From Paenibacillus agricola (GTDB lineage: Bacteria; Bacillota; Bacilli; Paenibacillales; NBRC-103111), in assembly GCF_011440305.1 (NCBI RefSeq), contig NZ_JAAOIW010000005.1, positions 310,001 through 374,000 on the forward strand: a stretch of 64,000 nucleotides of DNA, given 5' to 3'. A model generated the notes under the pieces. The model made no database searches. It saw nothing but the letters and a program-made list of their open reading frames with translations, and was not told the DNA's origin. Positions 44,981 through 52,162 of this stretch are shown here, in pieces. Made by a program: the position numbers and the translations under genes. The stretch's first letter is position 1; every line of letters starts with the position of its first letter.

Positions 44981-45545
44981 TGTTGATCCCTCCCCACACA
45001 ATGTATCTTTCATCGTATAGCATTGGCTTGTCAGGCTGAAACTATCAATGTTTCCTAGTAGTAGAAGTCACCTTACGAATCAAATGCAATATAATCGGCT
45101 GTGAGTCCTACTCAAATAGCATCTGATGCCTAGAAGGAAATCCGTCAAGCTAACCCGGCTTGGTCCTATAAGCCCACAGCCGGTCTTTAAAGAGGTTATA
45201 GGTATGGATAAGAGCATCTTTCCCGCCTTCTACATTTACCGCCAGCTCAAACCGAACTACAAAACGAGGGTCTAAGAAACTGAGATACGCTCTGTACCTC
45301 ACCGTCTTATACGGGTTAAAAGAGTATAATGCCATGTCTGATTAATTTAAGAGAAAAATGTTGACAAGATGTTGATGTCAGCTGGTTTTAGCTGAAAGTG
45401 TGTACGTGGACGCTTGCGCGTTAATAAAACGTCTGGAAGATAAAATGGCATCGGTCACTGAACCGGTGCCTAGTGATGAAGGAGATGATTATACCGAGAG
45501 ACCATCACTTAACGAGGTGAGCGACATGTCAAGGAGAATCTGGGC
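44981..45545. other. Intergenic region before the ArsR-type operon
   Basis: A 61-codon minus-strand open frame (45150-45335) has no ribosome binding site and no recognised relative, so it is not called. A TTGACA at about 45360 may be the -35 of the downstream plus-strand operon, and an inverted repeat AGCTG...CAGCT-like element (45380-45395) lies near it. Nothing else was identified. Confidence 0.35.
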
Positions 45546-45869
45546 ATGGACATGACGACGCTGGGCGCTTTGGCCGAACCCAATCGTATGGATATCGTCG
45601 AACTCTTGCGCGACGGCTCCCTGACTGTGGGGGAAATCGCCGTCCGGCTGGGGCTTCACCAGCCCCAAGCCTCGAAGCATTTGAAGGTGCTTACCGACAA
45701 CGGGATTTTGGAAGTGAAGGCCCAAGCCAATCGTCGGATCTACAAGCTCCGGCCCGAGCCCTTCCAAGCGCTGGATGCTTGGCTGAACTCCTTCCGGCGC
45801 GTCATGCAAGAAAGGTTCGACAATCTGGACGAGTACTTGCGGGAACTGCAGAACAAGGAAAAAACATAG
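45546..45869 (+). CDS. ArsR/SmtB family winged-helix regulator
   Basis: A 107-residue protein. ALAEPNRMDIVELLRDGSLT is the typical first-helix signature. The recognition helix lies in GLHQPQASKHLKVLTDNGIL and the wing follows. No metal-binding Cys pair is visible, so it is likely not a metal sensor. It belongs to the widespread ArsR-AHSA1 pairs, and the next gene 30 bases downstream is an AHSA1 protein. AAGGAG lies ten bases before the ATG. Confidence 0.9.
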   Translation: MDMTTLGALAEPNRMDIVELLRDGSLTVGEIAVRLGLHQPQASKHLKVLTDNGILEVKAQANRRIYKLRPEPFQALDAWLNSFRRVMQERFDNLDEYLRELQNKEKT

Positions 45870-45899
45870 GATAATTCAAATGGATGAGGAGGAATACAA

Positions 45900-46241
45900 A
45901 TGTCCAACAACGGAATGGTTTCGAGAGTAGAGAATGATCGGGTGCTGGTGCTGGTGCGCGTTTTCTATGCGCCGCGCGATCTCGTGTTCAAGATGTTTAA
46001 GGAGCCGGAGAAGATCATCTACACCGATTACTTCTCAGATGCCGAAGACAATACGAACGAGACCATGCCGTCAACCGATATCACGATGGAATTCATCGAT
46101 TTAGGCGACAAGACGAAGCTGATCAGCTATGCTGAATATGCGTCAGCGGAAGCCCTCAAGACCGTCATGGACATGGGCATGCTGGAGGGCGCCACCGAAA
46201 CTTGGGACCGTCTGAAAGAGCTTATGAACGCGGTCATATAA
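45900..46241 (+). CDS. AHSA1/SRPBCC domain protein with internal deletion
   Basis: A 113-residue protein, against about 150-165 for the family. The N-terminus (VLVLVRVFYAPRDLVFKMFK EPE) matches the start of AHSA1 proteins, and KIIYTDYFSDAEDN to the end (MGMLEGATETWDRL) matches their C-terminal half. Roughly 45-50 residues that normally lie between them, including the Trp-rich loop and two or three central strands, are missing in frame. The helix-grip fold can hardly form a normal cavity. GAGGAG precedes the ATG. It is co-transcribed with the ArsR gene. Confidence 0.75.
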   Translation: MSNNGMVSRVENDRVLVLVRVFYAPRDLVFKMFKEPEKIIYTDYFSDAEDNTNETMPSTDITMEFIDLGDKTKLISYAEYASAEALKTVMDMGMLEGATETWDRLKELMNAVI

Positions 46242-46253
46242 GGAAATATGAGG

Positions 46254-46292
46254 ACAGCCGCCTGGCTTATATTGCCGGTGGCTGTTTTATTT
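46254..46292 (+). terminator. Terminator of the ArsR-AHSA1 operon
   Basis: ACAGCCGCC (46254-46262) pairs with GGTGGCTGT (46277-46285) and is followed by TTTTATTTT. Confidence 0.75.
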
Positions 46293-46408
46293 TGGCGTTT
46301 TTTGAAACCCGAGGTCCAATAGGGATACAGCTTTCCGACAGCATGAAAAAAACGGTCCCTTTCACTACAAGGGAATCCGGTTTTCGTAATCACGCAGCTA
46401 GAGCGAAG

Positions 46409-46434
46409 TTCAACTAACGTGCCCGTTCGTTGAA
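46409..46434 (-). repeat. Quasi-palindromic repeat arm 1 (3' end of P-loop kinase gene)
   Basis: The 26 bases read TTCAACGAACGGG then CACGTTAGTTGAA on the minus strand and are nearly their own reverse complement. The kinase gene's TAG stop lies inside it. It is the leftmost member of a family found through 54220. Confidence 0.6.
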
Positions 46435-46950
46435 TGAGCTTATAATTTCGATTGTATCTTTTAGTGTTATAGACCTAGAAGAATATTGTTCCAACTTATT
46501 TATAACCTTCGGTTTAATTCGACTTTCAAAATTTTTATTCCAGATAAACATGTTCCTGAATATTTCAAGAGTCGGTTTATAGTTTGATTTTTCTAATCTG
46601 AGTAACTGTAAGATAAATCTTTTGATAATTCGATACTTTCGTTTCGAATTATCAGTATCCAAAAATATAATTAAATCAGCATTATTAAAACTTTGGAACA
46701 TCCATTCATTATAATGAGCACCCTCTATAATCCAAGTATTTGAAAGAATAATTGTGCTCAACAGTTGATCTCTTTCTTCCTCAGTTCTTTTAATGTCTCT
46801 CGGTTTATGTCTCTTCCAAACAACATTATCCAATTCGTAATGTGGAATACACAGTTTATTGGATAGATTTCTGGCTAATGTTGTTTTACCGCTCCCAACG
46901 GAACCTATAATATGTATTTTTCTTGGAGCCAATTTGTCCAATTCAACCAT
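46414..46950 (-). CDS. P-loop NTPase, adenylate-kinase/topology-modulation (FlaR-like) type
   Basis: A 178-residue nucleotide kinase-like protein. The Walker A motif GSVGSGKTT is at residues 16-24. PHYELDNVVWKRH and WIIEGAHYNEWMF are typical of the DNA topology modulation protein/FlaR-related family, and DLIIFLDTDNSKRKYRIIKR follows. Its substrate is unknown. Base composition is markedly AT-rich compared with the ArsR operon next door. The final codons and stop lie within a repeat arm, so the C-terminal residues NERAR derive from the repeat. Confidence 0.82.
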   Translation of the reverse strand: MVELDKLAPRKIHIIGSVGSGKTTLARNLSNKLCIPHYELDNVVWKRHKPRDIKRTEEERDQLLSTIILSNTWIIEGAHYNEWMFQSFNNADLIIFLDTDNSKRKYRIIKRFILQLLRLEKSNYKPTLEIFRNMFIWNKNFESRIKPKVINKLEQYSSRSITLKDTIEIISSFNERAR

Positions 46951-47009
46951 TAAAACTACCCTCCACTTAGATTTTTAATAATGCATTATTCCAACTTTTC
47001 CCAAAAACT

Positions 47010-47046
47010 TTGTTAGCATTAGCTCAACGCCAGGTAACATATGTAC
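47010..47046 (-). repeat. Partial copy of the repeat family with ACATATGTA tail
   Basis: The sequence GTTAGCATTAGCTCAACGCC followed by AGGTAACATATGTAC matches the outer flank of the copy at 54191-54240 (CGCTTAACGCC, then GTTACATATGTATA). It shows that conservation extends beyond the 26-bp arm. Confidence 0.45.
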
Positions 47047-47094
47047 AAATCCTCCTATTTTTTACACATTTATTTTATCACACTGGAAGTTTAT

Positions 47095-47244
47095 TCCACT
47101 ATACTGCCTGTTACTTCAATAAACAGGGAGCAGCGCCACGTCGGTCTCCTCCCTGTTATGGTTGAATTATCGTATCCGTTAGTTGAGCTATAAAAAAAGG
47201 CTGCCGAAGCAACCGCTGTTCCACTATCGTTCCCAGTTAGTCTA
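47095..47244 (-). repeat. Three direct repeat arms separated by two hairpins
   Basis: Arms at 47095-47119, 47162-47188 and 47218-47244 are direct copies in the same (minus) orientation, all approximating TTGAGCTAACGGG-TACGATAGTTGAA. Between the first two lies a hairpin with a perfect 9-bp stem (AACAGGGAG 47122-47130, CTCCCTGTT 47149-47157); between the second and third is GGCTGC/GCAACC (about 47199-47214). The GNAT gene's TAA stop (47239-47237) lies inside the rightmost arm. Confidence 0.65.
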
Positions 47245-47707
47245 GAATTTTCACCAACTGAACTGTCCCACTCTGCCATAGCTCAGTAAATTCCTTTTCG
47301 ATTTTAAATCCATGCTTTTCATAGAATTGAACAGTTTGCTGATATAATGGCTTCGAACTTGGCGGCACCGTTAAAACAACAATTTTATTAAAGCCCATCT
47401 TCTTTACGTGTTCAAACAAATGCAATAACAGTTTGGAACCGATACCCTTGCGATGGTATCTCGGGTCAGTACCCATTAATGAGATAGAAATTGATCCTTC
47501 TGAACAAGTAAAGACTAAAAAAGATGTAACTTGTCCATCACTCTCAGCGCACAGTAAATCTTGAAACATTAAATCTTTACATGTTTCTGCAGCAACGTCT
47601 TCTGTAAACCAAATACCAGTCAATGAATTTATTAATTGATTGATCTTTTGTGTAATGGGGTCACCAAATCTATTAGGTCTCTCATAAAGATTTATTGAAA
47701 GGTTCAT
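47237..47707 (-). CDS. GNAT family N-acetyltransferase
   Basis: A 156-residue single-domain GNAT protein. Motif A is MGTDPRYHRKGIGSKLLLHL with the R/K-x-x-G-x-G loop, and FYEKHGFKIEKE is the typical beta6-beta7 end. The substrate is unknown. The ATG at 47707 has GAGGGG eleven bases upstream; an upstream in-frame ATG has none. The gene is AT-rich and isolated, with repeat arms at both its 3' end (containing its stop) and about 75 bases 5' of it. Confidence 0.85.
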   Translation of the reverse strand: MNLSINLYERPNRFGDPITQKINQLINSLTGIWFTEDVAAETCKDLMFQDLLCAESDGQVTSFLVFTCSEGSISISLMGTDPRYHRKGIGSKLLLHLFEHVKKMGFNKIVVLTVPPSSKPLYQQTVQFYEKHGFKIEKEFTELWQSGTVQLVKILD

Positions 47708-47783
47708 CTTTTGAGATCCCCTCTTCTCAAATTCGTAATATTCTCTTGTAACATTGTAGCACATACCAAGAATTGATTCATTG

Positions 47784-47810
47784 CGTTAAACTGCCCGTTC
47801 GTATTAGTTT
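47784..47810 (-). repeat. Repeat arm upstream of the GNAT gene
   Basis: On the minus strand CGAACGGGCAGTTTAACGC matches the 54136-54157 arm (AACGGCAGTTTAGCG). It lies between the GNAT start and the IS110 relic. Confidence 0.45.
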
Positions 47811-47998
47811 GGAGGATTAAGGTACCGGGTCGAACGTACCTGCCCGTGGGACTGGATCCCGAGCGCTATAATGTTCACCCCTACTTGTCATGACCATGAT
47901 TGAGGTTGGGACGGAGATCCCGTATAACAAGCGATGCTATGGAGCGACAAAAAGAACCCATAGGGGCTACCGGTAAATCTATATGGAGGAGAGATGAG

Positions 47999-48460
47999 AT
48001 GAATCCAGTTATCGGTCTAGACATTTCTAAAGGAGAGAGCCATGGACAAGCCTTTTTAGAGCGCGGTAAACCGTACAGAGGGACATTTCAATTCGAACAT
48101 ACCCGTGATGGGCTGGCGAAGCTCCTTCAAACTATCCACGATGTAGAGCATGCGTCTGGACAACGTCCTTTGCTTGTTCTAGAAGCAACTGGGCATTACC
48201 AAAGTCCGGTGGTTCAGTTCTTGGAGGAACATCATTATCTGTACATTGTCATTAATCCACTTATCTCCAATCGGCTTAGAAAGTCCAGCCTCCGTAAGTG
48301 AAGACGGATGCTGCTGATGCTTATCTGCTGGGAGAGCTATACTACAAAGAAGAGTTTGAACCCTTTAAGAAAAGGGGAGTGCAACTGCTTAATCTACGTT
48401 ATCTGACGAGACAATATGAGTCTCTTTCAAAGATGTGTGTGCGTATCTACCTGAACTTCG
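47999..48460 (+). pseudogene. IS110 family transposase relic A (N-terminal part)
   Basis: The ATG at 47999 follows GGAGGAGA and opens with NPVIGLDISKGESHGQ, the DEDD nuclease start of IS110 transposases. LVLEATGHYQSPVVQFLEEH and INPLISNRLRKSSLRK follow, then a stop caused by one missing base at about 48297. The next frame resumes KTDAADAYLLGELYY and continues through NLRYLTRQYESLSKM to about 48460, after which homology ends. The C-terminal Tnp_IS116 domain is absent. The element is dead but the noncoding end upstream of the start is still present. Confidence 0.8.
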
Positions 48461-48609
48461 TACCTCACGACCTGTTAGCCATGACTCACGCAGGAGTATT
48501 GGCGGGATGGTTTTGGGATACATGGTTCCGTCATTCCCATCCTCGGTTGTATAGTTAGGATTACTTGATTGTAATCCCCTGCCTTTCACGCTCTAAGGCG
48601 CTTATGGCA

Positions 48610-48638
48610 GAACTTGTCGTACTGTCCCGTTAGCTCAA
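48610..48638 (-). repeat. Repeat arm downstream of the 89-codon gene tail
   Basis: On the minus strand TTGAGCTAACGGGACAGTAC and then GACAAGTTC fit the family with a small insertion after GGG. Confidence 0.45.
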
Positions 48639-48752
48639 CAACATTTTGTCTACATATTGCTTACCCACAATGGTTTGTCCTCACTAATTAATTGTGGAGT
48701 TAGTTCTCTAGGCCGTATACGGCAAAGGGTAATCTTTTTTTGTAGTATTTGA

Positions 48753-49019
48753 TTACTTCATCGGTTGAATCGGATTGCTCTTCAAGGTGTCTTCCACTTC
48801 TTGGTAGCCATCAGGGTAGGCAAAGTTATAGCGTGCCGGAAGTGCGAAAACGTATTTGTCATTGCGCGTCAGTTCGCTTGGGCCGATAGGCGCTGCGCCG
48901 ATGAAGAATTTATCCTGCTGAAGCTCGTTCCATTGGTCGACAGTAAAGACGAGAATAGGGATATCCTGTCTAGGCTGTTCAGCGGTCCATTCGGGATGGC
49001 GGATGCTGAGTTGTTTTAA
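48753..49019 (-). pseudogene. 89-codon C-terminal tail of an unidentified protein
   Basis: An uninterrupted frame begins right after an in-frame TAA and ends at TAA 48755-48753, with no start codon or ribosome binding site near its 5' end. Its composition is protein-like (PEWTAEQPRQDIPILVFTVD, FFIGAAPIGPSELTRNDKYV, ARYNFAYPDGYQEVED). I do not recognise the family. It looks like the C-terminal part of a gene whose 5' part was removed. The overlapping plus-strand frame is judged a shadow. Confidence 0.45.
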
Positions 49020-49098
49020 TTAGAGTCGCTGCTTATAGTTGTGAGGCTTGCCGAACACCTAATGCAGTGACGTCCAACGGGCTTAGGGGGCTGGATGT

Positions 49099-49122
49099 GG
49101 TCACTCGCTTCTCAGAGTGACC
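49099..49122. repeat. Hairpin 3' of the nucleotidyltransferase
   Basis: GGTCACTC (49099-49106) and GAGTGACC (49115-49122) form a perfect 8-bp stem with an 8-base loop, 18 bases beyond the nucleotidyltransferase stop. No T-run follows on either strand, so it is not an ordinary terminator. Confidence 0.5.
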
Positions 49123-49139
49123 CGGAGCGTCAATATGGT

Positions 49140-49158
49140 GTTAGCCGAAGGAAGTTCT
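49140..49158 (+). repeat. Left inverted repeat of the nucleotidyltransferase unit
   Basis: GTTAGCCGAAGGAAGTTCT matches the reverse complement of 49928-49946 at 18 of 19 positions. It overlaps the last codons of the gene. Confidence 0.65.
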
Positions 49159-49908
49159 GGAAGCTGCCATTGCATTTAAGGCGTTCTCAAAATAGCTATA
49201 TACTTCATCTGCAATTCCCAGAAACTCTTCAACAAGTACATTACTATCCAAGTAACAAGCATACAGATAATCAACTAAAGCGGAGTCAATCTCACAATAG
49301 TTTAATATGGCATTCTTCATCTTAATAATGTCATCTTGCCATACACCTGTATCTTTTAAAACCAAAGAGTATAATGCACGAATTAATCTCTTAGAGTAAC
49401 CTTTAATATATCTAGTTTTCATTGTGTTATCACTAGCATTAGAAAGTAAACTATGTATACGATCTACTTCCTCCTTGGTCTCTGTATTTAAGTCTAAAAT
49501 GAACTCTGGAGAAATAATTATCGGTGGTACTTTTTCACCAACGTCATGACCATATATGCAAACACAAATTATCTTTACCCAAAAACCCCACTCATTTGGT
49601 TTACTTAATACATCGTCAATCGAGCAAATTATCGTATCAATCTTAGTTACTACTGGATATTCTTCCAAAAGCCTGTCTTTAATATTTGACAATCTTTCGT
49701 AATCAATATCTTTGGGATTTACACATACAATAGTAAAGTCTGCATCAGACTTAAAAGGTTTAGCAGTTCCTTTTGGAATCGAGCCACACATATAAATGCT
49801 ATGAATCTTACCTTTAAATTCGGTAAGTATATTATCTATATACTTATCAACAAAATCCTTATATTCACTTTGTATTACAATTCTATTTATAACTTTTTCT
49901 AATATCAT
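49141..49908 (-). CDS. Nucleotidyltransferase-domain protein (aminoglycoside adenylyltransferase-like)
   Basis: A 255-residue protein. The nucleotidyltransferase signature is MCGSIPKGTAKPFKSDADFT, with G-S and the two metal-binding Asp of D-A-D. A helical C-terminal domain of about 150 residues follows, as in ANT(9)/ANT(3'')-like or MNT-type proteins. It may modify an antibiotic or another small molecule; this is not proven. GGAGGAG precedes the ATG by six bases. The last six codons (ASRTSFG end) are encoded by an inverted repeat whose partner lies 20 bases upstream of the start. It is AT-rich. Confidence 0.82.
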   Translation of the reverse strand: MILEKVINRIVIQSEYKDFVDKYIDNILTEFKGKIHSIYMCGSIPKGTAKPFKSDADFTIVCVNPKDIDYERLSNIKDRLLEEYPVVTKIDTIICSIDDVLSKPNEWGFWVKIICVCIYGHDVGEKVPPIIISPEFILDLNTETKEEVDRIHSLLSNASDNTMKTRYIKGYSKRLIRALYSLVLKDTGVWQDDIIKMKNAILNYCEIDSALVDYLYACYLDSNVLVEEFLGIADEVYSYFENALNAMAASRTSFG

Positions 49909-49927
49909 ATAGACTCCTCCTAAACTA

Positions 49928-49946
49928 AGAACTTCTTTCGGCTAAC
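49928..49946 (-). repeat. Right inverted repeat of the nucleotidyltransferase unit
   Basis: Plus-strand AGAACTTCTTTCGGCTAAC is the partner of 49140-49158. The bracketed unit is 807 bases and contains only the nucleotidyltransferase gene. Confidence 0.65.
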
Positions 49947-50000
49947 GTCTTTTTTGCGAATTTCGTAAATTCGTCATGACTTAAATTATTCGCGAAATCA

Positions 50001-50058
50001 TTCAACTATCCTGCCAGTTAGCTGAGCGAAGGGGCTACCGTACCTGTTAGCTTAATGA
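50001..50058 (-). repeat. Two tandem repeat arms
   Basis: Arms at 50001-50026 and 50034-50058 are direct copies (minus-strand CTCAGCTAACTGGCAGGATAG and TTAAGCTAACAGGTACGG TAG) with a 7-base spacer. They lie about 95 bases after the stop of the small membrane protein gene. Confidence 0.55.
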
Positions 50059-50151
50059 TCATTCCTGCATATTAGATCTTCAAAAATAACGATTTCTTTG
50101 TCTAACTGTTTCGATAGTGAACTTGTTTCAATTAAATCAAAATGTTATCAA

Positions 50152-50535
50152 CTATTCGATGGCTACAGTTATACTTGTAATAAGCAGCAACAAAGATACA
50201 GGTGCCCAAATTCTTCTTTCCCATTTGCTCCTTGTAATAAAGTTCAGTGTAGTAGCAATCACAGAAAAAATAACAACAAACCAGATAGCCGATTTTGTAA
50301 ATGAATACCAATTAGGAAATATGAAACCTGATTTACTTAGTACTATTGAAGCTAGTAATGCCAGAATGATGACCTGAAATAAAGAGGCCAAACGCATAAC
50401 TGGTGGATATTTACCGGGAAACTTCCCGCCCATTGCATAACTTCCCCAAGGCATTCCTGCCACTAACGCAAATTGAAAAAGAATTACAATTCCGATTAAA
50501 GCAGAGAATATTATTGCTGATATCCATACATACAT
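50152..50535 (-). CDS. Small four-helix membrane protein
   Basis: A 127-residue protein with four predicted transmembrane segments (about residues 3-25, 48-68, 80-100 and 108-125). The loop after helix 1 has MPWGSYAMGGKFPGKYPP, a pattern seen in uncharacterised Firmicutes membrane proteins. No function is known to me. AAGGTG lies five bases before the ATG. It is AT-rich and is followed by repeat arms. Confidence 0.7.
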   Translation of the reverse strand: MYVWISAIIFSALIGIVILFQFALVAGMPWGSYAMGGKFPGKYPPVMRLASLFQVIILALLASIVLSKSGFIFPNWYSFTKSAIWFVVIFSVIATTLNFITRSKWERRIWAPVSLLLLITSITVAIE

Positions 50536-50665
50536 TTCTACACCTTCTTATTAATTTTGATACTTTCTTACATCTAGCGGGTTCGTATTTATTTTTTTCT
50601 AATGTTTTATTTGCCAATTTCTAAAAAAGTAGTATCAAGCTGTATTACGAATATTGATCTCTATA

Positions 50666-51210
50666 TTACCATATTACTGGATAAATTCCCTCTTGCAACA
50701 ATTCAAGTTCGACGCCGCGCCGAATTTGTGTGAGCATCTTCTTGGTTCTGCGAATACCGTAATCCGGCCGATCCGCAGGGATGACTCTGTCAAAAAGTAC
50801 CGAAAAACGCATGGAGATTCGCTACCTGAGCTCCCAAGCTGTATGCGACATCAGGGGCCGACAAGTCCTCCTTTGTCATATTGCGTCCCTCGATCCAGCG
50901 GAGCAGCGCGCAATGTGCCCATCTAATTCGATCTCGAGTTGTCTAGACAGGATTGCTACAGGCGCCTGTACAGCGAGGTCCGTCCACGAGTAATCGCCTC
51001 CAACAGCCTCAACTCGGATTCAACTCCTTGTCTTGAATGTTGTATGCCGGCCATATTCACGGTTATCGGATCGTGCACGCGAAGAAGATAGGCGTTGCCG
51101 TTTAACCTATCGATCACTTTATACGTCCGATTTTCATTGTTCCTGATCAGCGAGGCTTCAGGACGGGCGATGCCATACTGGAGCAGAAGCTCTGCGATCT
51201 TATCGTCCAT
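50666..51210 (-). pseudogene. Aminoglycoside phosphotransferase (APH)-like kinase, multiply frameshifted
   Basis: The ATG at 51210 follows GGGGGG and encodes RPEASLIRNNENRTYKVIDR and YLLRVHDP, the N-terminal lobe of APH/homoserine-kinase-like enzymes. A frame change near 50990 is needed to read TDLAVQAPVAILSRQLEIEL. Another leads to ALLRWIEGRNMTKEDLSA and AYSLGAQVANLHAFF, and a last one to DRPDYGIRRTKKMLTQIRRG, ending in TAA at 50668-50666. The catalytic H-x-D-x-x-x-x-N lobe is not found, so the gene is also shortened. Confidence 0.75.
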
Positions 51211-51314
51211 GATGCCCCCCTATTTTAATAATCGTTTATGTGGCCATCTATTGCCGAGTTCATGTATTCAGCGCGGGCTTTTTGTGATTGCATGTTATTG
51301 AATCGCTGCAAACT

Positions 51315-52090
51315 TTAAGAACTGACATAGATGTGAAAGATGCAGAATGGATTGCCCAACTTCTTCGTCATGGGCTACTAAAGGCGAGCTTCATACCAAA
51401 CCGTAACCAAAGGGAACTGCGAGAACTCGTTCGTTATCGCCGAAGCATCATTGAAGAACGAGCTAGGCAACATAATCGAATTCAAAAAGTGCTAGAAGGA
51501 GCAAACATCAAGCTTGGCTCTGTCGTGTCAGATATTATGGGTGTCTCGTCTAAGGACATGCTTCACGCCATCTCAGATGGTGAAGAAGATCCAGTGAAAT
51601 TAGCAAGCTTCGCTCGGCGAACTATGAAAAAGAAAAAAGAAGAACTCGAACTCGCTCTTCGAGGTTATGTTAATCCTCATCAACGCATGATGCTTAAAAC
51701 CATTTTATCCCACATTGAATTCCTTCCAAGTGCGGCTCACTTGTGTTCTTGGGCAGCACTTGTACCTGGACATAATGAGAGCGCAGGCAAAAGGAAGGAA
51801 GTCTTCTAAAGGAAAGAAAGGAAACAAATATTTAAAATCTTCATTAACAGAAGCCGCACATTCCGTAGGTGCCTCCAAAAACTATCTTGGTGCTATGTAT
51901 AGGCGAACATTAGCACGAAAAGGTAGGAAAAGAGCAGCTATTGTAGTGGCCCAGCTATGCTAAGAATCGCTTATTATCTGCTGACAAAAAAAATGTATGT
52001 AGACTTAGGTGAAGATTACTTTGATCAACAAAAACTTGGAGCTATTGTACGGAACTCAGTTCGAAGACTTGAAAGCCCTGTTTCTTATAG
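51315..52090 (+). pseudogene. IS110 family transposase relic B (C-terminal part)
   Basis: Homology begins at RTDIDVKDAEWIAQLLRHGL without the N-terminal nuclease part. It continues through LVRYRRSIIEERARQHNRIQ and KVLEGANIKLGSVVSDIMG. An internal in-frame deletion near 51713 joins it to AAHLCSWAALVPGHNESAGK. A 4-base duplication (GAAG) near 51797 shifts the frame to KGNKYLKSSLTEAAHSVGA, and a further shift near 51955 leads to LRIAYYLLTKKMYVDLGEDY. It belongs to a different IS110 subgroup than relic A, whose equivalent motif is KTDAADA. Confidence 0.85.
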
Positions 52091-52162
52091 GTGTCCCACC
52101 GAACCCTTTCTTTCACCATTATTGACTGCCTCGTTATCTGGCCGAACAACCACGGACAATGA

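Noticed and set aside
45150-45335. A 61-codon minus-strand frame as a small gene
   Set aside because: It has no ribosome binding site, no recognised relative and no supporting context, so it is only mentioned under the intergenic entry.
48765-49019. An 84-codon plus-strand frame
   Set aside because: It has no ribosome binding site, and the opposite strand over the same bases reads as much more protein-like sequence.
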